64,000 nucleotides of DNA from Piromyces finnis (Eukaryota > Neocallimastigomycota > Neocallimastigomycetes > Neocallimastigales > Neocallimastigaceae), in assembly GCA_002104945.1 (NCBI GenBank), contig MCFH01000018.1, positions 1 through 64,000 of the forward strand, read 5' to 3'. The notes below the pieces were generated by a model. It searched no databases, had not been told where the DNA came from, and saw only the letters and a list, made by a program, of their open reading frames with translations. This document shows, in pieces, positions 31,874 to 46,164 of this stretch. Within the stretch, counting starts at the first letter, position 1, and each line of letters starts with the position of its first letter. A program made the position numbers and the translations under genes.

Positions 31874-34800
31874 TTATTTAGTTACAGATTCTTTCTTTTC
31901 TGTCCTTATTTTTAAAGAAGTTGGTAAACCGAAACATTCCAAACTGGATATAGGAACTTTTGATTTATAACTTGATCCTAATAATACTTCCTTTAATGGT
32001 AAACCATTACATTCTATTTTTTTATTATTATTATGTTATTAAAATAAAATAAAAATTTAATAATAACTCTAAATATTTATATTTTTTATTCTTTAATATT
32101 TAAACTTACTAAATATGGTATCTAATATAATTTTATTAGCATTTAAGTCTACAATATATGGTTGATAATATATATTATTAATGCCATATAGAGATAAAAG
32201 AAGAATTGTTCTTATCATATCTTTTCTGTTTAGTTTGTAGACTTTAGTTTTATATTTAGAAATAGAGATATTTTCTAAAAGAATTGCATGATTAACTCCA
32301 GTAAGATTAAATTTAAATTTATTTAGTGGAATGTCATCAATAAGACGTTTATAACTCATATATAAGAATCCTGGAGGAGAGAAATAATGTTTTAATTGAG
32401 CATATCTATTTTTATTTATTATATAAATATAACAAACAAAAAGTAACATTTTCATAAATATTTCTGTAAAGTGGGAAAATAAAATTTAATATTGTCATAT
32501 TTTATATGATATTTACTGTATTTTAGTAAAGTAGCTTCCTGGCCATTTATTAATAATATTATTTGAAGCCAATATATTTTTTAATTCATTAATATTATTA
32601 ATTTGAATATCTTTATGAATTCTTTCTTTTTTGTCGTAAGCATTTTCATCAAAATTAACTAAACCTAGTATATATAGTTATATTTCATAGTAATACACGA
32701 AATGTATAGTTTTGAATAATAATAATTCTTAATATATTTATCCGATACATTATTATTATATAAAAATTGATAAGCTTACAATTTAGACAGTTAACTTCAG
32801 AAAATTCCTGATTTTGAGATTGTGAATCCTTATCACATCCAAATTGTTCTTTATATCTATGAAGTAACATATTGTAGCTAAATTCTTTATATATTATGTC
32901 CCATGATGAAAAGTAATTGAAAATAAGACTTAATGGAAGATTTAAGAAGGTTTCATCACAACATATAATAACACTATATTTCGCTTTTTCTTGATCTGGC
33001 CCACTTTTTTTAGTTGATTTTTTCTTTTTATCAATGGTAGTAGTATTTATAACTAAATATTATTAATATATATATAACTATTTTATGAGTTATAAACTTT
33101 TATTTTTATTTTTATGAAATTATATTATTACCTTTTTTATAATGATCAAATATTGGTTTTAAATAATCAATTATTTTTCCTACATTATTTTGAAATTCTG
33201 ATATAATATTTTCTGGAATATTTTCTTTTATTTCTATTTCAATTTCTTTTTCTAGACATATTTGTTCTTCATTTATAACATATTTATCAGAACATTCCTC
33301 TTTATTGTCAATTTCTTCATTACTTTTTTCACTATTAGATTTCTTAATTTTTTTCTTGTTCTTTTTATTTTCTGCTTTTGTTTTTTTATTGTCATCTACA
33401 TTTTCAGAATCTTCTTTTGGATTTTGGTATTCATTATTTACTTTCATTTCTTCAGAATTAAAATTTTCAGTTTCTGTCTGGTTATTTATTTCCGTTATAG
33501 AATTTTCTTCTCTTTTTAAAAACTCTTTTCGAATAATCTAATAAGAAATTATTAAATATGATATTATGATATTAATTTTATAGCAAATTTAATTATTTAT
33601 ATAATTATTATATTTAAGTTCATACATAATCAATCATATTTGAATTAATTTCATATATTTCAATATAATCATTAAAATTTTTAATTAATGTTTTCCATTC
33701 TTCAAAATTAATATCATATTCTAAAAAATCAAACAGGATATTTCCTTCTCTATTTTTTCCTTGACTATTTTCTTTACAGATTAAACCTGTGTACAATGAC
33801 TTTTTATTTAATGAGTGTTGAAGAATTAATATATCAATATCCTATAAAATAGAAAAATAATTATTAGTTATATAAATATATATTATTATAGTAATTATTA
33901 ATATTTATTTACCTTCGGAATATTTTTGAAGTTATTGTAATAATTTTTGCTAATATAATAACGATTCCATCCAAATGTAATATTATTTTGACTATATAAT
34001 TCTTTACCGCTATTTATTTGTTCTTTTAAAATACTTTGAATATAATTAAACTGATATATATTATTTGCTGTATTTAATAAAATTTTTTTATAAAGGATAC
34101 AATATATACAATTTTGTAAAAGGGAAAGATAACTTTTAAAAAATAAAAAAAGGAATATTAGAAAATTATATTGAAAATTTATAATTTAACCATTTAATTA
34201 AAAATTACCAAAATTTAAGAGATATATCATCATTTTCTAATTTATATAAATATTCAGAACAAAGTTCAACATATTTATAATTTAGAGAAGCTAGTCCGAT
34301 AGTAATCACATTTTTAAAGCATTCAACTGAATTTAAATTATTATTACTATTATTATCATTAAGTATTGACATTTTAGTATTTTCTGTTGCCATAGCATTT
34401 ATATAATTGTCTTTATGAGTTGTAATATTTGATAATGATTCCATAGTTACTGAGTTTTTTATTCTTTTAATGTCTAGTAAATTATTTTGTTTATTACTGT
34501 TATCGATCATTGATGCTTCTGTGTCCAATATTCCTCCTTCATATTTTTTTATAAGATTATCAAGTAAAGAAAGATCAGCATAATTATGGAAACAAGTAAA
34601 GAAATCCTCATCAATATTATTTATAAATAAACTCGATTCATTATAAAAATTTTTTTGGAATTCACAAAAATATATTTTTCTATAATATTCCCCAATAATC
34701 AAAGTATCTTTGAATAAGGGATCATTTAAGTCAATAACATTTGATTCATCATTAGAATTTAAACACTGGATCACACCATATAAAAAAAGCATATGTATAT

Positions 34801-37800
34801 TATCATTGCTATTTAAATTCAAAACATCTATCAAATTTAGGTAAGTATTTTTTGCTTCCTCTAATGATATTTTTTTAATAAAATTGAATTTTTCATTGAT
34901 ATTAGGTAAATTATATGAATCTAATATATAATTGCTTATCATGTTATTAATAGATAGTTGAGAATTATAAAGAATTTTTTCCTCTAATTTATTCATTACT
35001 ATATAGAGCTCTATCTCTAAAGTTATTGTTAATTTATTACACTGTTTATATGCTTCAGTATTAGAAATAATCAAATAATCATCGAATTCTTTATATTTTT
35101 CAAAAATAATTTCATTTTCTTTTAACAGAGATAAGCATATTAAGAGAAGATTTTTAGACCATGTATTATTGAAAATATGATGACTATATATTACTTTAAC
35201 ATAATCTATATTTAAAATTGCCTTATATAGGTATAACTCATTAGAATCAAATATAGATGAGGCAGAATTGAAATGTTCATATAATAATTTAAATATTTTA
35301 TTATAATTATCAGACTTTAATATATAATCATCGAGCAATAAACCTATGTTATGATGAAATTTTCCAATAATGGCATTGTTACGCCAATCATCATTTTCAC
35401 AAGAATTTAATAATATATTTAATGAATATTGATATGCTTTTTCAAATTCATCTAAATTGTTTGTATGTTTATTTAAGTAGTTAAGATAGCAATTTGCAAT
35501 TCTATATTTCATTATAATATTAGTGTTTAGGTTAAGCCCAATTTTAGATAAATTAATATATTCTTTTATAGAAAAATTGTTATCTTCGATATTATTTTGT
35601 ATAATCAATTTACAGTAAATCAATTTACTCATTAAATATTCATTACTTATTACTGATCTTTCTTCAATTTGTTTAATAAGTACATTAATTTTTTTGTAAT
35701 CAATAATACACTTATTAATAATTGCAGTTTCTATAATTTTAATTAATATAGAATTAGTATCATATGGGAAATCCATATATATATCTAATTTATCAATTGA
35801 ATATCTTTTTTCATCAATAAAAATATCGAAATCCATATTAAATAGTGAAAAATTTTTTGTCATGATATCGTACATATCTAAAGCAATGTCTTTTTCACCT
35901 AATTTATTATATATATGGAATGCAAAGACATAATAAAAATTTTTCATTATGTATTTTTCTTTGGAATCTATAAAGTTGTTTATAACATATTGAATAATCC
36001 ACATGAAAAAATATATATAATTAAATCTAAGTAGTAATATACTCTCTTCAATAATATAATAAATAGAACTGATTATTGCAAATGGTGATTTAATATTTTT
36101 TTTGATAAGAATTGAGTCATTATCAGATTCTTCTAAAATATTTATCATAGAACTAGGCCATTCATATTTCGACCAATTACGACAATTTTCTGGTAATTCT
36201 GGTAATGATAAAGTATAGAAATTATTATCATTGATTGTATTAACTTCTGGTTTTGAATCCTTTTTGTTGGCTTTTTTCTTATTTTTATCTTTTTCGTTTT
36301 TAATTTTTGCATCTTCATTGATATTTTCACTATTATTTTCTGTATGTTCATTTTGAATTTGAATAGCTGTATTGTAGGTATTTTTAATTAGATTATTCAA
36401 TAAAGTATAAATAGATAAAATACAGTTATTAGTATTTCTTTTAGAATGGTAAATAGTTAAATATAATAAAAATGATCTAATTAAGAGTTCAATTTGATAG
36501 ACGTTATATTGCTTATTTTCATCAAAGTAAATAGAGCAACTAGTTTGATTTTTTGTAGTATCAATTTTAGCAATAATTGAAGGATCGATAAAATTCCATA
36601 CTTGAGTTAAATATTCAAATTGTTTTTCCTTATTTTGATTATTAGTATGCATCCAATCAATATATTTAATAAGATAATCTGCTTTTTTATTAATGTTATT
36701 TTCACAAAGATTAATACATATTTGATAAGCGTTTTCTGTCTGTTCTATATCCATATTTTCTTTGCATAATATATTTGTCCAATAAAAGAGTTGAAGTTCT
36801 GGTTTGTTAATAAAAAGGGCATTTAAACCCATATCATTATTTGTATGATAAAAGAACTGCAATTTTTCTAAGTAGCAACTTTTATCTAATTTTTTCGGTA
36901 GTAAGGCATTTAATTTAGAAATAATATGTAATCCTGAAGTCCAATTCTTGTTTAAAAGATTAAGTTCAATAAGTAAAGAAAAGATATTACTAAAAATATG
37001 AACAATTTCATTATCAGGGTCTTTAAAGTGCTCTTTAAATTTTTTTATTTCGGTGGTTAATCTGTTAGTAATAAATACAAATTCATATAAGATCTTTTCA
37101 AGCTGTATATATGAGGATTTATACTTTAATAATTTTAAAGAAATATTCCAGGTTCTTTTAGAAATCTCTAGGAATAATTCATATGAGACATTGCTTTGCA
37201 GTCTTAAGTATTTAGTAGATTCAACTAAAAAGTTTATACTATCTAAATGCATTGTTTGAATATTGGATATAATATTATTAATTTCAATGAAATTTTGATA
37301 AACATTAGAATAATCAAAGTATCCAATACTTGTCCAATAAAAACAAATATTTGCATCATATTTATTTTTGTATGCAGGAGAATTAATATTTGTTGGTATT
37401 TTTTCCCTTAATGCAATATTAAAACACTTGTAAGCATGAGTTAAGAGATCTTCTTTTAATGCGCACCTACCGATTCTTACCATACTTTCAATCCAGTTTG
37501 AAAGTGCGATGGTATCTCTTTTTTCTATATATTTATTTGTTATACTATATATATATTTTTGGTAATCTGGACATGAAGATTTCTTTATATTTTCAAGCGT
37601 ATCAATTGGAAATAATGAACTTTTATCAATATCTTTCATATTACTTTTTTCATCTTCATCTGATTTCGCTAATTTATATCTTATCCAAAGACTGGAAATA
37701 GTCATAGATATATAATTATCTAAGTTTATTTTTGAAGTAGTAAAGAAATTATATATTTCCTTTACTATTGTAAAATAAGAAGTTATATCTTGTTTTCTAA

Positions 37801-40800
37801 AACTGCTATTTTTGACTTCCAATATTTTTCTCTGTTCATTAGTTATTTTTATTTCCCCGTAAAGTTCATATTCTATATATTCAATATTTGCTTGCATAAA
37901 AATTGCACTAATATAAACATAAATAAGAGAAGAAATTTCGTTTAATTGTTTCAATTTTTCATATAATATTTTTATTTCTTCATAATAACCCATAAATAAA
38001 CAATCCTTATTTTCATTAATAATAGTTTTTGATTGAATCAAAAAAAAATCGTATATGATTGATGCTGAATTATTTATTATCCTAATAAATAAATAAAAAA
38101 TATAAAAAGTATCATTAATATAGGTATTTTATGAAAATCAATAATCATTATAGCCATTATAATTATTTTACCATTGTTTATTTAATTCTAGTCCTATATT
38201 AATTGATCGAATTACATCTTCCATTAATTTTTCTTTATAGTAAAGAGAATCTTTAAGACTATCATAGTAATCAAAATATTTTGTACTAGGATTTATTTTT
38301 TTATTTTCTGATATAGTTTCAGATGAATTGAGAAGGGATTTTGAATTATTGTAATCTAATTTATTATTATATAATGTGACACTATTATTCATATTAAACA
38401 ACGCATCATAATTTTTGTTGTTATAATTAATATTTTTTTTCAATTGCTCTTTGTTATTTTTAAATAATTTCCAATAATGCAAAATAATGAATGCTCTTAT
38501 ACGACTAATATGAGACATAGAAATTTTAAAATAATCTAACTTTTGAAAACTGCTAATCCATTCATTAAAAATAATAATAGAAGCCCCATCAAAAGCAATA
38601 GAATATATTTTTCTTTGAAATGCTAAATCAATTATCTTTAATAATGTCATCATAACTGTTTTACATCTATTATTGGTATTAAATTCTTTAATATATCTCA
38701 TCTTATAATTTTCTGGAATATATTTTTTTTGAATAACTTCTTCAACATCCATATCTCGTTTAGTATTTGTAAAATCATTTAAATAAATTTTTAGTATATT
38801 TTCCAATTCTTCATCTGGAATACTGTTATGACTTTTACGTATTTCCTCAACCTTCAAATATAGTGTTTCTTCTACCGTAACTTCATTTTGAGATGTATTG
38901 CATTTTAAATTTAATAGTCGATAGTTATTTGATTTAAGCAATCCATTATAATCATTAACTATCAAATACGAGAATTTTAAATATTTTAATGCTTTTGTAT
39001 ATTCTAAGTCATTTTCACATATTTTTGACAATTCTTGTCCTATGACGCTTCTTAAAATAAATAATGGGCTTTCAATTCTTTCGAGTGTCTCATGAAGGAA
39101 TTCTATGTATGGTTTAATTCTTGGGTATAATCTTTTATATTTTACAAAAATATTAAATAATAAAATTTATATGTGAAAAATATTTATATTGAAATAAGTA
39201 TATATTAATAATAATATTCTTATTTATTCTTATTTATTTATTTACTTTTGTTGTAATAACGGAAACATATAATTCCACATATCTTGAATTGATTTTTGAA
39301 TAAAATTTTTATCGCCATCTTGTTTTTCATAGGTTGTAATATATTCTTTAATTTTTTTTAATATTTTTAGTTGAAAATCGATAGAGGGTTCCGATAAAAG
39401 GACTAATGATGGATTTGATTTATATTCTTCAAGATCTATATAAAGTTCTAATAAATTCTTTTTCAATACCACAACTTTATCTGTATAACCCGAAAATTTA
39501 ATTTTTTGAATAATTTCTTTTGCTTTAATATAATTTTTAGATATAAGTGTTAAATGAACTAAGCGAATAAAATAGCTTTGGGGACTCCATATATAATTTT
39601 CAAAATTTATATAATGACCTTCTTCTTCGTTTTCTATGATATATGTATTATATTTATCAATTTTTTTATACAATTTATCTATCTTTTCTGGTTTTAGTGG
39701 TATTTTTTTTTCACACTTAATAAGGGATATATATATTTTTTCATTTTCATTAATTTTTAATTCGTTAATAATAGAAGTAATATGCTTTTTCGATTCAGAT
39801 TTTTTAAAGTTGTTTAAAATAAATTTAATATATAATTCTAAAAAATCAGGAAAACTTTGAAAATCGTATGTTTTTGCTAAGGTAGAAATTTCTTTAAATT
39901 TTTTCATTATTAAGTCATTGTAGTCACCAGTTGATAAAACTTGTAATGTTTTTTGAATTAATATATAAAATGTAAGGCGATGGTCTTCATTGATGTTAGC
40001 TAAAATGTGTTTCAAGTAAGAATTTTCAGGAAAGATAGAATTATCATTTGCATTAAAATCAATATCCATATTATTCTTTCCAATATTTTTTAGTTTTAAT
40101 TTTTGAAAATTATAATTGTATTTTTTTATATCAATTAAACATTTTGTTAATTCATATTTAATAAACATCATCCATTTTTTATTTTCAATGCTCATTTCAG
40201 TAACTGTATCATCAAATGATTTTAAAATATTTAAAAATATATAACTAAATTCACGACTAATACTTAACCAAAATTCCATAATATTCCACATAAAAAGTAT
40301 ACTATTGATTATTATTTCTTTGTTTTTATTCTTAATTGCTAGGTTAAATCCTGTTAAAGAATGTTTTATAGCTTCAATATCATTTTTCACTTTTGTAGCA
40401 TATATTGTATAAACTTTTTTTTTTTTTATACTTTTTTTTTGTTCATATGGTGTTTTAGAAATAAGGTAACCTAGGTTTTAAAATAATAACAGAAATGAAA
40501 TAAAATTTAATTTAAGAAGAAAGAAATTTAACAACATTATAAAATAATCATAACTATACCATATAGCAAATAAAGTTCACATTCACAAGAATTATCAACT
40601 TTATAATTATTTATCATATATGTTATATATTTACAACTTTAAAACAAAAGAAATTTTTAATTATCTTAGTTATTTTTTTAAACATTTAATATTTTTTGTC
40701 TAAACTTTTAATAGTATTATGTAGAATTTTTATATATACCATTTTGAACATAAATTCCATAGTTCTTTTGCCAAAGCATGTTTTGCCATTTTAATATATA

Positions 40801-40933
40801 GTTTAGTTGTTGTATTATAAATTACTTCATGTCTTTTCACTTTAATAACATTTAAACAATATTCAATTTCTTTCTTTGACAAGTTCCCATAAGGAACTTC
40901 CAATAATGAGTCTATATGTTCTACAGTACTCAT
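31874..40933 (-). CDS. CFAP46: CFAP46 homologue (axonemal central-pair projection, TPR protein), 12 exons
   Basis: Exons 40740-40933, 40560-40636, 39246-40470, 38172-39131, 34209-38081, 33913-34132, 33626-33841, 33132-33537, 32780-33052, 32517-32664, 32110-32405 and 31874-32013 keep phase: 2675 residues, near the ~2700 of the human protein. N-terminal: FMWNIMEFWLSISREFSY and the WNYMFPLLQ block followed by ERIESPLFILRSVIGQEL, matching the corresponding CFAP46 helices; SINIGLELNKQWIINNSASI spans exons 4-5. C-terminal: YSVIICCDETFLNLPLSLIF followed by IYKEFSYNMLLHRY, and FNLTGVNHAILLENIS then ILLLSLYGINNIYYQP, which align with the CFAP46 tail (LLLPLE...ISRDFSL and NLSRC..ALLFDL). Family knowledge: CFAP46 belongs to the C1d projection with CFAP54, CFAP74 and CFAP221. 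The tail resembles a degenerate caspase-like/CHAT fold (inference). A Lys/Glu-rich linker sits in exon 8. I compared from memory, without alignment. Confidence 0.85.
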
Positions 40934-41908
40934 TATTTATTAACGCTTTTTATTTAATAATGATAGGATAAAAAAATATAATAATTAAACAATTAAAAAT
41001 AAAAAATCAAACAATTAATATTTTTATTTAAAATATTTTTTCAAAATGTATGTATTATAAATTAAATTTCATTTTCCCAAATTTTAAAAAATATTGAAAG
41101 GGGAAAATGATATATTATATATTTAATTATTATATATAACAAATAATTTAAAATATTTTACACTCTTTTCATTGATATCAATACAAACTTATTTATTTAG
41201 TTATTAACAAAAATATATTATTACATAAAGAGACTTATGGACTTATGTTTTATATTAATTTAGGTTTTCGAAAATTGATATATTTTTTAATTTTAATCGT
41301 ATAATTTATAATAATTTTAATTATTATTAAATCAAATTTTCCGAATAAAATTAATGATCAACAATAAGAAATATATAAAACATTTAAAAAATTAAAATTA
41401 ATAAAATATAGATTACTAACTAGTTAAAAAAGACTAAGAAGCAAAAGTTGTTCTATTGTCTTAATTAAAAACAAAATTTAAAATATTTAATATATATAAT
41501 CTAGATATTATTATGTTACTATTAATTAAAAGCATTTTTATTATAAATATAATATATCTTAAAAATAATTACAGTACGTTAATTTGGTAATGTTAATATA
41601 TTTATATGACCGGCCGGCAGAGAATTGTATAATATGTAAGATGCCATTTTATATTTTTTAAATGTAGAGAAAAATATTTTTTCATTAATAATTTAAAAAA
41701 AAAAACTTTGGAAATGTAGCTTTATTTAACACTATTGTACTATTGAAATATATATATAATATATAATAACTACATAATAATATTAATATTGTTTATATAT
41801 GCTAATACTATAATAAAACTTGAAAATATAATTATAAAATGAATATCTTTTGTATGTTTTAAAAGTTTAATAGTAGCTTTAAAGATATAATTAATTTTAT
41901 TTAATAGT

Positions 41909-41948
41909 ATATATATTTATATTTATAAAAATAAATATATATACTATT
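41909..41948. repeat. A+T-rich inverted repeat (potential cruciform)
   Basis: TAATAGTATATATATTTATA is followed directly by TTTATAAAAATAAATATATATACTATTAAT: the arms TTAATAGTATATATATTTAT and ATAAATATATATACTATTAA are perfect complements separated by about eight bases. The gap sits in a non-coding region between divergent genes. Function unknown; a cruciform or hairpin is possible. Confidence 0.6.
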
Positions 41949-42343
41949 AATTACAACTTTCACTGGTTTTTATTAAGTACTTTAATTTATATTTTTATTT
42001 TAATTCACAATATATTCATGAAAAGTATAGATTTTTTAAGGGATATATTATATATAAAATTTCTTTAATAATATTTTTATATTCAAAGGTTTTTAAGTAA
42101 TTAAAAAACCATTTTATATTAATATGTTTTTTCACTTTAAGTAATTTAAAAAAAAAAAAAAAAAAAGATAGAATTTTAGAATCTAATTAGACTCATTAAT
42201 TATTTTTAAGATAGTAATTGATATTAGAGATTTTTTTTACTAATATTTATTTTTCTTAATTATTTTTTTTTTTATTATTAATATTTAAAAAATTTCCCAA
42301 AGATTTTTGAGAGTAACAATTTAAAAAGCTTGTTCTTTTGTTC

Positions 42344-42383
<40 letters not shown>

Positions 42384-42406
42384 GTTGTTGTTGTTGTTGT
42401 TGTTAT
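42344..42406. repeat. compound ATT / GTT trinucleotide microsatellite
   Basis: About 13 ATT units switch abruptly to about seven GTT units and end in ATT. The junction is sharp, suggesting a point change that was then expanded. It is non-coding. Confidence 0.85.
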
Positions 42407-44121
42407 TTGTATTCTTTAAAATTTGCATTTTAAATAAATTAATTTTATTTAATACTTCTTTCAAAATCGTTAACTATTATTAAAATAGTTTTTTTATAAA
42501 ACTAAAAAAAAATATTATATAATTTAATAATATATTAAAAATATGGAATAATAAAATTTAATATCTATTAATTAATATAATTAAACTTTTTATTTTCCTT
42601 TTAATTTCCTAAATTATATAAGATTAAAATTATTTAAATTAATATTTTTCATATTTATTAAGTTGATATATTAATTTTAAAAAAAATTGAAGTAAAAATA
42701 ATGGAGCAAAATTATTAGTTGTAGATTTTGTTATTCTAATGTTTATTAATATTAGTTATTTGTCATTATGACAATAATGGCATATTCAGTCAAGGTACTA
42801 ATGTTATAAAAACTAGATTATTGCAAAAAGAATAAGTATTACACTAATTTTATTCTAAAATAGGATTTTACAAAAATTTTAATTATACATGTTCATTAAG
42901 AACACGTTAAAAATATCATTAACTAATAGTATTCTTTTGACTGACTAGTGTATAACATTAAAAGTATATTTATAATGAATCATTTACTTCCTATATTATT
43001 TACTTTTTATATTATTTAATATAGATAATTATTAATTTTTACATCAAATTTGAATCTACATTTATTTTATGTTATTAATAAAAATAACAATAAATATAAA
43101 TTGTATTTATTTCACACTTAAGAAGAATATGTTTTTTAAATATCTTTTTTACATTTTATTTAATAAATACCCCATATATAAATTTAAAAAAAAAATAAGT
43201 TAATTTTTTTTTTGAATAATATATTTATTTTAATTCATTTTATTTTTTTATATTTTTTCTTTTTTCAGTGCATTTAATTATATCTGTATAATTATTCCTT
43301 TCATTTATATTATTATTATCATTACTTTTATTTTTATTTCTTTCTCTATAATAACATAATAAATTCTTTCCTTTTCCTCGATATATCCAATATTTAAAGA
43401 TTTAAATATCTTTTCTATACTATTTAAATATAAATAAATTTAGAATAAATGTTACTATAAATGAAAATATAAAAATTACATTTTTTTATTATTCATTCAT
43501 TATTTACATGTGTAACAATACTGGAAAAAAATTGAAGTAGTTATAAATTTAAGCAGGAAATATTAAATATTTTTACATTAATTAAATATGTCACCCATAT
43601 ATAATTAATTTTCATAAATTTATAACAAATCATTTTGTTATAATTCCATTATTATTCAATAGCTTTGTAAAGGTTGCTATCCTTAAATATTGTTAAGTAT
43701 TTTATTATTAGGAAAAAAAAATATCTTAAAATTTATTAATATCCTTTTATAAAATATATATATATTTCATTTATAATAAAATTATAATATTTCATCAAAA
43801 TCATTTTCTCAAGGACAAACTTTAAAAAGTTTAAACTTAATTTATAATAAATATTGGATTACATAAAAAAAACATTTAAGACAAAATGAAGTTATATTAT
43901 ATTTTTCATTATGTTTTTCTTTTTCATTCATTTATTTATTTAATAGTTATTATTTAATTAACTTTTATAAATTAAAATTTAGTAAATAATAATAAAAAAA
44001 TGATATATTTGAATATTTTTTTATTTTTATATTTTTACATGAAAACTTGAAGCAAATTTACTTTTTGATATATATATATATATATATAAAGAAAAAAGAA
44101 AATAAATACACTTTATTAGTA

Positions 44122-46046
44122 ATGAAAATGTTTTTAATAAAATATGTTAATTTTTTATTTTCTTTTTCTATTTTTACTAATTTATATTATAAGTCATACG
44201 GAAAAATTCAAACATACTATCAGAATCAACTTGAAAAAAAATATACAAAAATATATCAGAAAAATTCACAACCCTCCGTTAATATTAACATATCAAATCA
44301 ATTAAACAATAATTCAACTAATAAAAAGGAAATATATAGTATAGACTATGAATCTTCAGATTATATTATTATTGAAAAATATAAAAGAAGAAATTATGAA
44401 AATGAATTATCAAAAAAGGGAAAAAAACTGGAAAACAAAAAAAAACACATTTATCGTAATAAGAAAAAACAAAATAATATAAAAGATAATAGTAGAATAA
44501 TTTATAATTCAAAATTATTACATAAAAAGAAAAACAATAATGGTAAAATACTAAATATTGATGTTTTAATATTAAAATTGTAGCATATTTTTAATTTTAT
44601 TAATGTTTTATTGGATTTAATTCAATAAATATAAAATGATAGATGTATTAAATAAGAGAAAGTTGGATAATTTCATTATTAATAATACTCTATATTATAA
44701 TCAATATTTTGGAAATCAATTAAATTCTTTTGAAAAATATATATATGATATATTAGTACGGCAATTAAAAGGTGTTACTTTACTTTCTTTTTTTGTAAAT
44801 ATTGATGTAGCTAAAGAGTTTTCAATTAAATCTAAAGATATTATTAAAATTATGGAAAGAGTATTTGGTGCATTATCCATGGATCATCCAGATATATGGT
44901 GGATAACTAAATATAGAATTCATTATAAAACAGGTGAGTTAGATATAAAAAAATCAACAATAAAAGATGAAGAAAGTAATAATCAAGTAGATCAAAATAT
45001 TAAAAAAGATTCTGAAAAATCTTCTATTGAAAGTGTAAAAATGAAGATTAACATTATTGAAAACAAACAAATAATTAATGATACAAAGAGTTTAAGTAAT
45101 CCAAACAAAGAATCTATAGGTAGGAGAATTAGATATAAAAGAGGTGAATTCGATGAAAATTCTCAATATATCTCAAAAATTCAAATACAGCTTTGCTCAA
45201 GCCCATTAAAAAATATATGTAACACATATTCCGTTAATGACATTAATCGAATGAATAAATTAATTGATAAGAAAATACAAAATATTTTAATTAATGCAAA
45301 AACAAATATTAAGCTTCAGAAAAATAACAATAATAATAATGATAAGTTATCCTATATTGATAATAATGAAATATATGAGTATGATTTTATAAAATACATA
45401 CATAATATTTTAATAAAAAATGTTCAATATGGATTTTCTGAAAATGGTTTTACAGAATATACTATTTATGGTGCATTAGTAGAGAATCGTTGTGTTTGTG
45501 AAGGTTTTTCAGAAGCATTTATGGTACTAGCTCAAAGAGCGAAAATATATACAATATTAGCAACTAGTAATGCACATCAATGGAATATGGTATTTTTAGA
45601 AGGAAAATGGTATGCATTAGATATTACCTGGGATATTCCTAATTATGCATCATACCAAACTAAAGAATTAAATAAGTTTACTTTGAGTAATTATTATAAT
45701 ATATTATATTATATATTATAATAAAAATTATAAGAATAAACTTTGAAATTTAATTTATCAAAAAAAAATATTTTATTTATAATTAACTATCTGTTATTTA
45801 TATACATTATTAGGCTTTAATGAATCCGAAATCTCTACTGAAAAAGAGGACGAATCTTTTTTTTTAATTGGAAGTAACACTATCATTAATGAAAAAACAA
45901 AAATGATTTTCCAAAATGAACCTAATCATCAATTTTGTCAATATGTAATATATAAATATGCATTAGGATTTAGATACCCAAAATTAGAAAATAATAGATA
46001 TAACCCAAAATCAATATATAAAAAATATATCCATATCTATTATTAA
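44122..46046 (+). CDS. secreted transglutaminase-like (papain-fold) protein, 3 exons
   Basis: Exons 44122-44542, 44643-45686 and 45814-46046 join in phase to 565 residues. I chose the ATG at 44122 because it opens a signal peptide (MKMFLIKYVNFLFSFSIFTN); an in-frame ATG lies 75 bases upstream. Residues ~30-140 and ~235-330 are Lys/Asn-rich and low complexity. The transglutaminase-core triad is visible: Cys in ENRCVCEGFSEAFMVLAQRA (~426), His in ATSNAHQWNMV (~452) and Asp in WYALDITWD (~467), with normal spacing. A C-terminal domain follows (FFLIGSNTIINE and CQYVIYKYALG). The preceding helical domain (~145-230, GNQLNSFEKYIYDILVRQL, then MDHPDIWW) resembles regions N-terminal to such cores in bacterial and fungal secreted proteins. 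Likely role: protein cross-linking, peptide cleavage or wall-protein remodelling outside the cell (inference). Many family members are uncharacterised. Confidence 0.85.
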
Positions 46047-46130
46047 TAAATATTTTTTACATTTACAGACAATTATTTATAGTTGTAATTATATAAAATT
46101 AAATTAAAATTTATGATTTCACGTTTAAAT

Positions 46131-46164
<34 letters not shown>

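Larger units (their letters stand above)
40934..44121. other. 3.2-kb intergenic stretch between divergent genes
   Basis: It separates CFAP46 (-) from the transglutaminase-like gene (+), so both promoters are expected here. It contains an ATT/GTT microsatellite (listed), an isolated GC palindrome at 41610-41617 and a large inverted repeat at 41909-41948. No convincing coding sequence is seen. Confidence 0.55.

Noticed and set aside
41610-41620. GC-rich patch considered as a tRNA fragment
   Set aside because: Only about ten bases are GC-rich; there is no B-box-like GTTCGA sequence and no cloverleaf can be drawn. No tRNA was recognised anywhere in the window.
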